A stretch of DNA of 32,042 nucleotides from Candidatus Omnitrophota bacterium (GTDB lineage Bacteria; Omnitrophota; Gorgyraeia; Aquiviventales; Aquiviventaceae). Position 1 is the first letter of the stretch; every line of letters begins with the position of its first letter. The stretch spans positions 1 to 32,042 of the forward strand of contig JACPTX010000041.1 of NCBI GenBank assembly GCA_016192545.1, read 5' to 3'. Position numbers and translations under genes: made by a program. The notes below the pieces were generated by a model. The model worked only from the letters and a program-made list of their open reading frames with translations, made no database searches and was not told the origin of the DNA. Of this stretch, positions 8,232-15,850 are shown in pieces.

Positions 8232-9347
8232 ATGACCTATCTCTGGCAGCTGAAGCAGTGGCCCGCGTGGCGCTGGAACAGCGAAGCCCTCCTGCCGTTG
8301 ATCAGCCGGGCGCGTCTTTCGCAAGGCAAGCTCCTCACCAAGGTTGCGAGCCTGGGGTTCAAGCTCAGCCGCGAGGCGCAAGCGGATATCTTGACCGAAG
8401 AGGCCGTCACCACCTCGGCGATTGAAGGGGAGCGACTCAGCCGCGACTCGGTGCGATCATCCGTCGCACGGCATTTGGGGCTTCCGGCCGCAGGACTTTC
8501 GCCTGCGAACCGGTCCGTGGATGGGTTGGTGGAGGTGCTGTTGGATGCCACGCAGCACTACGAAGCCCCGCTGACGGCCGCCCGGCTCAAGCGCTGGCAG
8601 GCCGCGCTGTTTCCAACCGGGCATTCCGGGCTGCGCAAGATCCGCACCGGACAGTGGCGGGGTCCTGAGCAGGCGATGCAGGTGGTCTCCGGCGCGGTGG
8701 GGCGGGAGCGGGTGCATTATGAAGCGCCGCCTGGCCGACGCGTGGGCCAGGACATGACGCGATTCCTGTCGTGGTGGCGGGCCGGCGCCGCGCGCGAAGA
8801 CGGCCTGCTGCGCTCCGGCCTGGCGCATGTGTACTTCGTGACCATCCATCCTTTTGAGGACGGCAACGGCCGCATTGCTCGCGCCTTGACGGAGATGGCC
8901 CTGGCTCAGGATGAGCACCAACCGATCCGCTGCTATAGCCTGTCGTCTCAGATCATGAAAGAGCGCAACGCCTATTACCGCGTGCTGGAGGCGTGCCAGA
9001 AGGGCGATGGCGATGTGACGGCTTGGCTGCAGTGGTACCTCGGGTGTTACACCCGGGCGGTCGAGCGCACCGAGCGGCTCATCGCCGATGTGCTGGCCAA
9101 GGCCGCGTTTTGGCAGCGGCATAGCCAGGCCGACCTGAACGCCCGTCAGCGGAAAGTGCTCAACCGGCTGCTGGATGCCGGGAAAGGCGGCTTTCAAGGA
9201 GGGTTGACAACAAGGAAATATGTGGCGCTGGCCAAGGTGAGCCGAGCCACGGCGTTTCGGGAAATCTCAGAGTTGCTGGAGAAGGGACTGCTTACCCAGC
9301 ATCCGGCCAGGGGCCGGAGCGTCAGTTATGAGGTGAAGTGGGGTTGA
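8232..9347 (+). CDS. Fic family protein with DUF4172-type N-terminus and C-terminal winged-helix-like segment
   Basis: Fic motif HPFEDGNGRIAR; N-terminal inhibitory-type motif TSAIEG; C-terminal TTRKYVALAKVSRATAFREISELLEKGLLTQHPARGRSVSYEV resembles an HTH. Confidence 0.93.
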   Translation: MTYLWQLKQWPAWRWNSEALLPLISRARLSQGKLLTKVASLGFKLSREAQADILTEEAVTTSAIEGERLSRDSVRSSVARHLGLPAAGLSPANRSVDGLVEVLLDATQHYEAPLTAARLKRWQAALFPTGHSGLRKIRTGQWRGPEQAMQVVSGAVGRERVHYEAPPGRRVGQDMTRFLSWWRAGAAREDGLLRSGLAHVYFVTIHPFEDGNGRIARALTEMALAQDEHQPIRCYSLSSQIMKERNAYYRVLEACQKGDGDVTAWLQWYLGCYTRAVERTERLIADVLAKAAFWQRHSQADLNARQRKVLNRLLDAGKGGFQGGLTTRKYVALAKVSRATAFREISELLEKGLLTQHPARGRSVSYEVKWG

Positions 9348-9369
9348 AGCATACGCGGAAGTTGTGTAC
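9344..9369. repeat. Right copy of 26-bp imperfect direct repeat flanking fic
   Basis: TTGAAGC-atacg-CGGAAGTTGTGTAC, overlaps the fic stop codon. Confidence 0.85.
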
Positions 9370-9381
9370 ACTGGAGGTCTG

Positions 9382-9834
9382 ATGCCGACGCTGACCGAAC
9401 GGCTCGAGACCGACTACAAGACGGCGCTGAAGGCCCAAGACCGCCTGCGCGTGGACACCCTGCGGCTCATCAAGGCCGCGATGCAGCGCGTGGCCATCGA
9501 GAAACGTAAGGACACGCTCGAAGACCAGGAGATCATTCAGATCCTGGGCCAGCAGGCCAAACAGCGGCGGGAAACCCTGGAAGCCGCCAAGCAGGGCGGG
9601 CGTCAGGATGTCGCCGAGCAGGCGACGGCTGAGTTGGGCCTAATCACCGCCTACCTCCCGCAACAGCTGTCCGCCGACGCGCTGAAACAACTGGTTGAAG
9701 AAGCCGTCAAGACGGTCGGCGCCAACCAGGGCCAGATCATGAAATTCGTGATGGGCAAGGCCGCCGGCGCCGCTGACGGCAAGCTGGTCAGCCAGCTCGT
9801 CGGCGAACGGCTGAAACAGGGCTCCCCGACATAA
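9382..9834 (+). CDS. yqeY: GatB/YqeY domain-containing protein
   Basis: MPTLTERLETDYKTALKAQDRLRVDTLRLIKAAMQRVAIEKRKD…LGLITAYLPQQLS; ATG 9382 preceded by GGAGG (9373-9377). Confidence 0.92.
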   Translation: MPTLTERLETDYKTALKAQDRLRVDTLRLIKAAMQRVAIEKRKDTLEDQEIIQILGQQAKQRRETLEAAKQGGRQDVAEQATAELGLITAYLPQQLSADALKQLVEEAVKTVGANQGQIMKFVMGKAAGAADGKLVSQLVGERLKQGSPT

Positions 9835-9837
9835 CCC

Positions 9838-10098
9838 ATGGCGACCACGGCTGCGCAGCCCCGGAAAGGGCGTCCCAAGGCCGTGATCAACCCCGACAGC
9901 TGTTCGGGCTGTGAGGTCTGCATCGCCATCTGCCCGGTCGATTGCATCGACAAAGTGCCTGGACCGGAAGCCCCGACGCTCAATCCCGTGTGCGTCATTG
10001 ATCAGCCGCGGTGCATCGGCTGTTTCCTCTGCGAGAAAATCTGCCCGTGGGACGCCATCACCATGGTGCCGCCGCTGGAAGCCCCGGTGCTCGCATGA
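9838..10098 (+). CDS. Ferredoxin with two [4Fe-4S] motifs
   Basis: CSGCEVCIAICPVDCI and CIGCFLCEKICPWDAI. Confidence 0.92.
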   Translation: MATTAAQPRKGRPKAVINPDSCSGCEVCIAICPVDCIDKVPGPEAPTLNPVCVIDQPRCIGCFLCEKICPWDAITMVPPLEAPVLA

Positions 10099-10472
10099 GC
10101 GAAGCAGGGAAGAGCCCGCCGCCCCCATCCCCCGCCGCCGCGCCAGCGCAGCTCTCCATCGAAGAGTTCCAGAAGCTGGCCCTGCGCGTGGGCGTCATCG
10201 TCTCAGCAGAAGAGCACCCCAACGCGGACCGGCTCCTGGTGCTCAAGGTGGACCTCGGCGAGGGCTCGCCCCGCCAGCTCGTGGCCGGCATCAAAAGCTC
10301 TTATCAACCTGCCGAGCTGGTCGGCAAGCGGGTGGTCGTGGTGGCCAACATGAAACCGGCCACCCTGCGAGGCGTCGAGAGCCAGGGGATGGTCCTGGCG
10401 GCCCAGGACGGCACCGCGCTGGCCCTGGTCGTCCCGGAACGCCCGATTCAAGCCGGCGGGATTGTCAAGTAA
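10095..10472 (+). CDS. tRNA-binding domain protein (MetG C-terminal / Trbp111-like)
   Basis: FQKLALRVGVIVSAEEHPNADRLLVLKVDLGEGSPRQLVAGI…MKPATLRGVESQGMVLAA; ATGA overlap with ferredoxin. Confidence 0.9.
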   Translation: MSEAGKSPPPPSPAAAPAQLSIEEFQKLALRVGVIVSAEEHPNADRLLVLKVDLGEGSPRQLVAGIKSSYQPAELVGKRVVVVANMKPATLRGVESQGMVLAAQDGTALALVVPERPIQAGGIVK

Positions 10473-11367
10473 GCGTCAGCGGCCCAGCGTGATCGTCCTC
10501 GAAGTCGCGTTCCTCGCCTTGTTCTGGACGTGGGTGTTTTCCGCCGCGCTCTTCCTGCGCAATACGGTCCTGCCGCGCCTGCCGATGACCGCCTCACCGG
10601 AGGCGTGGCACTTGCCGGCGACGCCTGTCCGGTTCCAGGCCGCCGACGGCGTGTGGCTGTCCGGATGGACCATCGCCGCGGACCCCCGCGAGCCCTGGCT
10701 CATCCTCTGCCACGGTCTCGGCGCCAACCGCGCCGACCTGCTGGACATCGCCGCCGGGCTCTTCAAGGCCCGGTACAACCTGTTGTTGTTCGACTTCAGG
10801 GCGCATGGCGACAGCGAAGGCCGGAGCACCTCGTTCGGCTGGCATGAGCAGCGCGATCTCGAAGGCGCGCTGGCCTTCCTGGGGGCCCAGCCGGAAATCC
10901 CTGACCGGCCCTACGGCGTCTTTGGGGTCTCGATGGGCGGGGCGGTCGCGGTGATGGTTGCAGCTGAGGATGAGCGCATCGGGGCGGTCGCGATTGACAG
11001 CATGTACAGCGATCTGGAAGCCTCCATCAACCACCATATCAAGCTCCTCTACCGCCTGCCGCGCATCCCATTTGGGTGGTTCGTGGCGTCGGCCTACCGG
11101 CTGCGGTTCGGGGTCTGGCCCAGGCAGATGTCGCCCCTTCAGGCCATCGGCCGCATCAGCCCGCGGCCGGTGTTTCTGATTCATGGGGGAACCGATCCCA
11201 GGATGCCTCTCACTGAGGCGCAGGCCCTCCTGGAGGCCGCCCAATCGCCGAAAGACCTCTGGGTCATCCAGGGAACCGAGCATCTCGCCACCTACGCCTC
11301 AGCGCCTGATGTGTACCTTGCCCGCCTGGTGCAGTTTTTCAACTCCAGCCTGAGAACCAGCCGCTAA
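10462..11367 (+). CDS. Membrane-anchored alpha/beta hydrolase
   Basis: N-terminal TM segment, CHGLGANRADLLD, GVSMGGAVA, C-terminal GTEH; start uncertain (TTG 10462 or GTG 10489). Confidence 0.87.
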   Translation: MSSKRQRPSVIVLEVAFLALFWTWVFSAALFLRNTVLPRLPMTASPEAWHLPATPVRFQAADGVWLSGWTIAADPREPWLILCHGLGANRADLLDIAAGLFKARYNLLLFDFRAHGDSEGRSTSFGWHEQRDLEGALAFLGAQPEIPDRPYGVFGVSMGGAVAVMVAAEDERIGAVAIDSMYSDLEASINHHIKLLYRLPRIPFGWFVASAYRLRFGVWPRQMSPLQAIGRISPRPVFLIHGGTDPRMPLTEAQALLEAAQSPKDLWVIQGTEHLATYASAPDVYLARLVQFFNSSLRTSR

Positions 11368-11503
11368 TCCGCCTCAGCTAACCCTCATAACCCCTTCGTG
11401 CTCAAGCGATACCATCTATTTTACAGAATACTCATTATAAGACATTATTGAAACAGGCAACAAGCTCCCAAAGCAATCCGTACGGCAGAAATCCCAGCAG
11501 GCT

Positions 11504-11809
11504 CTACAGACAAACGAGGACGTGGGCGTCCTCAATCTTCACGGGAAGTTTGGTGAGCTGAAAGGCGGGGTCAGGAACCGCGCTGCCGGTCAGCAAATTG
11601 AATGTCCAGCCGTGCCAGGCGCACGTGAGCTCCTCCCCGCGCAGCTTGCCGATCCGCAAGGGGGCGCCGGCATGCGGACAGCGATCGACGTAGGCAAAGA
11701 GTTGTCCCTGCAGGCGTCCGACCAGGATGGACCGGGTGTCCACCTCGACGGCTTTGAACCCCTGCTCCGGGAGATCCTGGAGGGCGAGCACAGGGACAAA
11801 TGCCGGCAT
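11504..11809 (-). CDS. Rieske [2Fe-2S] ferredoxin
   Basis: CPHAGAPL…CAWHGWTFNLLTG; start at MPAFVPV (11809) forming an ATGA overlap with upstream gene rather than the longer track ORF. Confidence 0.9.
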   Translation of the reverse strand: MPAFVPVLALQDLPEQGFKAVEVDTRSILVGRLQGQLFAYVDRCPHAGAPLRIGKLRGEELTCAWHGWTFNLLTGSAVPDPAFQLTKLPVKIEDAHVLVCL

Positions 11810-12561
11810 CAGAACGACCCCCGATCCAGCACGCCGGTGATGGGACCCCACGGGGTGGTCATCTTCATGAAGACCGGCAGCCGGCGCGCATCCGCCGTCA
11901 CATAGACCCACATCCGGCCCCGCTTGATCAGAATCCCCTTGAGCCGGCTGACCGGCTCAATGACCAGGCACGAAAACGTCCCGCGCCTGCGCAGCTCCAG
12001 CGTCACCGTGCGGAGGGGCTGGATGTCCGCATGGTAGACCTTTTCATCGGAATAGACCTGCATGGGGATCGTGCGGGCCGCGTCAACCGATTGCAGCCGA
12101 AGCCAGTAGAAGGCGCTGATGATGTCATGGACGTCCGGGGGGATGGGGATCTCTTTGACCGAACCGTTCAGGAGCGACCGGTAGGTCGCGGTCAGCCGGT
12201 CGTAATCGAAGGTGACGATTTCATCGGCCCGGTAGTGCCCTTCCCGCTGGTATTTCTCGAACTGGAGCGGCCGCAGGGTGTCAACCTCGACGTAGGAGCG
12301 GAGCACGTCATGGACCGGATAGAACGTGGAGAGGAAGTCATTGGAGCGCCCCTCGGCCTCGATGAGGTAGACCGCGCGGCCGTTCAGCTCGGTCTGCGAT
12401 TTCACCTCGATCCAGCCGTGGCCGACCGGAATGCCGAACCACCGCCCATGAAAGCTGAGCCGCTCTCCGACCTGCACCTCAAGGCGGGGCGGGGCGATGG
12501 CCACCGCCTCGGCCGTTTCGCGGACGTCCTCATCGGCCTGCACCCGCGAGGGACAGCCCAC
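11809..12561 (-). CDS. DUF3108-domain protein, probable lipoprotein
   Basis: GERLSFHGRWFGIPVGHGWIEV…DVHDIISAFYWLR…; hydrophobic stretch ending LLVGC continues upstream in frame, so the true start is probably a few codons 5' of 12561. Confidence 0.8.
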   Translation of the reverse strand: MGCPSRVQADEDVRETAEAVAIAPPRLEVQVGERLSFHGRWFGIPVGHGWIEVKSQTELNGRAVYLIEAEGRSNDFLSTFYPVHDVLRSYVEVDTLRPLQFEKYQREGHYRADEIVTFDYDRLTATYRSLLNGSVKEIPIPPDVHDIISAFYWLRLQSVDAARTIPMQVYSDEKVYHADIQPLRTVTLELRRRGTFSCLVIEPVSRLKGILIKRGRMWVYVTADARRLPVFMKMTTPWGPITGVLDRGSF

Positions 12562-12590
12562 GAGCAGACTGACAAGAAGAAGACAACCGG

Positions 12591-12929
12591 CTATTCCCAG
12601 GGGTAGTCGGAGAGCTCCATCCCTTCGTAGGGAGACACGTAATCCTTCGGAATCGGCAGGGGGAAGGTCACGGCCTCATAGGCCCCGACCACCAGCCGCG
12701 TCGCCCCAAGCCCCAGTCCCTTGACGAACCCCCAGCCCACTCCCAACAGCGGGTTTTCTTCCTGCATCCCGAGGTGGAGATTCCTTGGAATCTCAATCCA
12801 GCAGCCCAACACGTTGCCGATCCCCCGGCCGGCCTTGTGGATGGGATCCTGCGCGAACGCCGCCGGGCTCGCCAGCCCCGCCGCCACCAGCACCCCGACC
12901 AGACTCACGAGCCATCGTTGCTGACGCAT
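12591..12929 (-). CDS. TIGR04073-like exosortase system-associated protein
   Basis: Signal peptide then GRGIGNVLGCWIEIPRNL…VGWGFVKGLGLGATRLVVGAYEAVTFPLPIPKDY; ATG 12929 preceded by GGAGG on the - strand. Confidence 0.8.
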   Translation of the reverse strand: MRQQRWLVSLVGVLVAAGLASPAAFAQDPIHKAGRGIGNVLGCWIEIPRNLHLGMQEENPLLGVGWGFVKGLGLGATRLVVGAYEAVTFPLPIPKDYVSPYEGMELSDYPWE

Positions 12930-13049
12930 GGTCCTCCTCCCTCCTGTTGATTGCGCCCCGTCGCCAACCGCCCGCATGCCGTGTCCGCCTTGACGAACGC
13001 GCCCAACATGGTAGTATACTCGCATCAAGAACGGAGTGCGCATCCCGAG

Positions 13050-13334
13050 ATGCCTTTGACGTCCGGAGACCGGCGTTTCATCAGAACGGTAGACCGCCTG
13101 AAGGTCTACGCCTTGGGGCTGTCAGGCACCGTCCTGCTCTTTCTGATGTTCACCCCGGCCAGCCAGATCCATCTGGCCACCATGATCGTCGGATTCGCCC
13201 TCTGCTGGATGGTCTGGCTCACCCAGCGGCTCATCAGCCTCCTCACGATCGTGGACCTCGAGCTCACCAAAGCGATCGACGTTTTGAAACGCACCCTGCC
13301 GGCGGAAGCCCGCCAAGAACTGCACCGTCAATAG
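13050..13334 (+). CDS. Small (94 aa) membrane protein of unknown function
   Basis: Two hydrophobic segments (VYALGLSGTVLLFLMFT, LATMIVGFALCWMVWL); ATG 13050 in the 12951 track frame; divergent from TIGR04073 gene. Confidence 0.65.
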   Translation: MPLTSGDRRFIRTVDRLKVYALGLSGTVLLFLMFTPASQIHLATMIVGFALCWMVWLTQRLISLLTIVDLELTKAIDVLKRTLPAEARQELHRQ

Positions 13335-13383
13335 GGGTCAGACCCAACTGGTAGGGACGACCCTGAGGGGTGGGTCTGACCCC
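13334..13383. repeat. Palindromic element B (13-bp perfect arms)
   Basis: GGGGTCAGACCCA (13334-13346) … TGGGTCTGACCCC (13371-13383). Confidence 0.92.
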
Positions 13384-13384
13384 G

Positions 13385-13762
13385 TCAGGGCGCCCAGTCG
13401 CCGTGCGCGTACACGAACTCCGGCTGCACCAGGGGACGAAAACCCTTTGGGATCGGGATCGGAAACGTCGCCACTTCCACCACGCCGGCAAGCGCCCGCA
13501 CCGCCCCAGCCACCGCACCCTGCACCAGCCCCACCGTGATCGCGGCGAATCCGCCGTCCTGCTGGCCGACGAAATACGGGGTGCGGATCAGCTCCAGCGG
13601 GGCGGTCACGACATTCGCCGCGCCGCGGCCGAGCTTCCTCCCGGCTCCATCCAGGTACCCCTTTGGATGATGCTCCTCTGCCGCCCATCCCAGCGGCATG
13701 ACCAGGCCCATCACCGCCGCCATGCCAAGCGCCCCGAGAGCCCACCGGTGTGTGCGCATCAA
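13385..13762 (-). CDS. Second TIGR04073-like exosortase system-associated protein
   Basis: Signal peptide; GRKLGRGAANVVTAPLELIRTPYF…VGLVQGAVAGAVRALAGVVEVATFPIPIPKGFRPLVQPEFVY. Confidence 0.8.
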   Translation of the reverse strand: MMRTHRWALGALGMAAVMGLVMPLGWAAEEHHPKGYLDGAGRKLGRGAANVVTAPLELIRTPYFVGQQDGGFAAITVGLVQGAVAGAVRALAGVVEVATFPIPIPKGFRPLVQPEFVYAHGDWAP

Positions 13763-13776
13763 CCCCTCCCTTCAAC

Positions 13777-13829
13777 GCGGTGTCTGACACGTCTGGTGGG
13801 TCGCCGTGTCTAGACGTGTCTGACACCGC
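13777..13829. repeat. Palindromic element C (18-bp arms, one mismatch)
   Basis: GCGGTGTCTGACACGTCT (13777-13794) … AGACGTGTCTGACACCGC (13812-13829). Confidence 0.9.
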
Positions 13830-14679
13830 ACCCGCGATGAATCATCCACCCCAGCCCTGCAAGCGCCGCCCACGCTCCGACCCCGTTCACCAGCCGGCTC
13901 GTGCCAAACCACCACTGGAGGGACGGGTCTGCGAACTCCACCAGTAGCTTGTTGACGCGCGCCGCATAAGCCAGCGACGCGTGGAGCCCAATGGCCAGAT
14001 ACAGCTGCTTGGTCCGCAGCACGCTCAGGGCCAGCACCCATCCCAGCAGAAACAGCCCGATGAGCTCAAAGCCGCTGGCCGGCCACTCCGGGTTCGGGCG
14101 CAGATGCACGAGCGCGTAGGCGGCGCTGCTGCCCGCCATCGCGAGCCCTTTTGAGCAGCGCATGAGCTGCTGCAGAATGTAGCCGCGGAAGATCAGCTCT
14201 TCCAGCACGGCGACCAGCCCGGCGCCGGGGATAAACAGCAGGACGGTGCGCCACACCCGCGCGGCATCCGGGTGCACATCGATGCGGCACCACGGCGTCG
14301 CGAGATAGAGGGCCCCGATGAGGACCACCGCCCCGAACCCCAACACCAGCCCGCGTCCCACGTCCCGCTTCCCTGCCCGCCATGCGCCAAGCCCCAGCGT
14401 CCGGATCGGCTGCCCCTGCCGGCGCATCATGACGACCAGCATGCAGGCGGCCGCAACCGACGCGGACCGGCGGAAGACCTTCCACCACGTGAGACCGGTC
14501 CAGGGATGGACCACCCCGCTGATGCCGGCTCCAAGGACGAAGACCCCCAGCGTAAAGAGCGCCACGCGTCGTAGGCCGACACGACAGGAAGAGGGGTCAG
14601 ACCCCTCTGGTGGAGTCGACCTTGAGGGGGGGGTCTGACCCCTCTCTGAGTTAGCGGTCGCTGGTCCCATGTCCGCCAT
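13810..14679 (-). CDS. CPBP family intramembrane glutamic protease
   Basis: EELIFRGYILQQLMR and ALVHLRPNP motifs, multiple TM segments; both ORF ends run into palindromic elements (true start may be GTG near VALFTLG). Confidence 0.85.
   Translation of the reverse strand: MADMGPATANSERGQTPPSRSTPPEGSDPSSCRVGLRRVALFTLGVFVLGAGISGVVHPWTGLTWWKVFRRSASVAAACMLVVMMRRQGQPIRTLGLGAWRAGKRDVGRGLVLGFGAVVLIGALYLATPWCRIDVHPDAARVWRTVLLFIPGAGLVAVLEELIFRGYILQQLMRCSKGLAMAGSSAAYALVHLRPNPEWPASGFELIGLFLLGWVLALSVLRTKQLYLAIGLHASLAYAARVNKLLVEFADPSLQWWFGTSRLVNGVGAWAALAGLGWMIHRGCGVRHV
14590..14645. repeat. Palindromic element D (16-bp perfect arms)
   Basis: AGAGGGGTCAGACCCC (14590-14605) … GGGGTCTGACCCCTCT (14630-14645). 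Confidence 0.92.
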
Positions 14680-14697
14680 CGGCGGATCCGCCCCCCA

Positions 14698-15792
14698 TTA
14701 GACAACGCTCTTGGCGGAGATGAACGCCTCCACCAATCCGCGGGCTTGCTCGTCATCCATGGGCTGCGGGGGGTGCTTCATGGTCCACGCCGAGACCGAG
14801 CGGATCGGACCGCCCAGGCCGCGCTCGCGGGCCAACCGGAGGCACCGGATGGCGTCAATCGCCATGCCGGCGCTGTTGGGCGAGTCCTCGACGGAGAGGC
14901 GCAGCTCGAGCTCGATGGGACAGTCGCCGAACCCCCGCCCCTCGATCCGGAGGAAACAGACCTTGCGGTCATACTGCCAGGGCACGTAGTCGCTGGGGCC
15001 GATGTGGATGTTCTCATCGAACAGCCGGCTGCCCAGCGCCGTCTGGACCGCTTCGGTCTTGGAGATCTTCTTCATGCGCAGGCGGTCCTGGTTGAGCATA
15101 TTCAGGAAATCGGTATTGCCGCCGACGTTCAGCTGATAGGTCCGGTCCACGGCGGCCCCCCGGATGGTGAAGAGCTTCGCCAGGGCGCGATGGAGGATGG
15201 TGGCACCCATCTGGCCCTTGACATCGTCGCCGATGAGCGGAATGCCGCGCTTCGCAAAGCGGCCGGCCCAGGCGGGGTCCGAGGCAATGAAGACCGGCAT
15301 GCAGTTGACCAGGCCGACCCCGGCCTCCAGACAGGCCTCGGCATAGGCCTTGGTGGCCCGTTCGGAGCCGACAGGCAGGTAGTTCAGGAGGACCTCCGCC
15401 CCGCTGTCCCGCAGCACCTTCGCGATGTTGGCCGGCCTGCGCGCGGCCACGACAAAGGTGCGCTTCTGGGGGTAGCGGTGCATGTGCGGGGCCACGCCGT
15501 CCAGGACCGGCCCCATCGCCACGCGGAGGCCATAGCGCGGCAGCGGCTTGCGAAACCACGCCGTGCAGTTCGGGTCCGCCGCGCAGGCCTGCTCGAGGGG
15601 CCGGCCGACCTTGCGGGCGTCCACATCGAAGGCCGCGACGACCTTGATGTGCGCCGGGGTGTAGCCGCCGACCGACCAATGCAGCAGGCCGGCGACGCGG
15701 CGCGAGGGACGCCGCCGGTAATACGCCAGGCCCTGGAGCAGAGCGGTGGCGCAGTTGCCGACCCCGATGATCGCGATCCGGATTGGCTTCAT
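14698..15792 (-). CDS. ino1: Inositol-3-phosphate synthase (myo-inositol-1-phosphate synthase)
   Basis: MKPIRIAIIGVGNCATALLQGLAYYR; GDDVKGQMGATILHRALAKLF; NVGGNTDFLNM. Confidence 0.93.
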   Translation of the reverse strand: MKPIRIAIIGVGNCATALLQGLAYYRRRPSRRVAGLLHWSVGGYTPAHIKVVAAFDVDARKVGRPLEQACAADPNCTAWFRKPLPRYGLRVAMGPVLDGVAPHMHRYPQKRTFVVAARRPANIAKVLRDSGAEVLLNYLPVGSERATKAYAEACLEAGVGLVNCMPVFIASDPAWAGRFAKRGIPLIGDDVKGQMGATILHRALAKLFTIRGAAVDRTYQLNVGGNTDFLNMLNQDRLRMKKISKTEAVQTALGSRLFDENIHIGPSDYVPWQYDRKVCFLRIEGRGFGDCPIELELRLSVEDSPNSAGMAIDAIRCLRLARERGLGGPIRSVSAWTMKHPPQPMDDEQARGLVEAFISAKSVV

Positions 15793-15850
15793 GCGGTGGA
15801 GAGAAACAATAGAAAAAATATTATAGCCAGTCCGGCGCCCGGACGCAAGG

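Noticed and set aside
8232-9347. fic as a classic Fic/Doc toxin-antitoxin operon
   Set aside because: No separate antitoxin ORF adjacent; the inhibitory-type motif is within the same protein, so a self-regulated Fic fits better
13334-13383. Element B as an ordinary rho-independent terminator
   Set aside because: Strong stem between convergent genes but no T-tract on either strand, and related copies occur between co-directional genes; a bidirectional terminator role remains possible but is not shown
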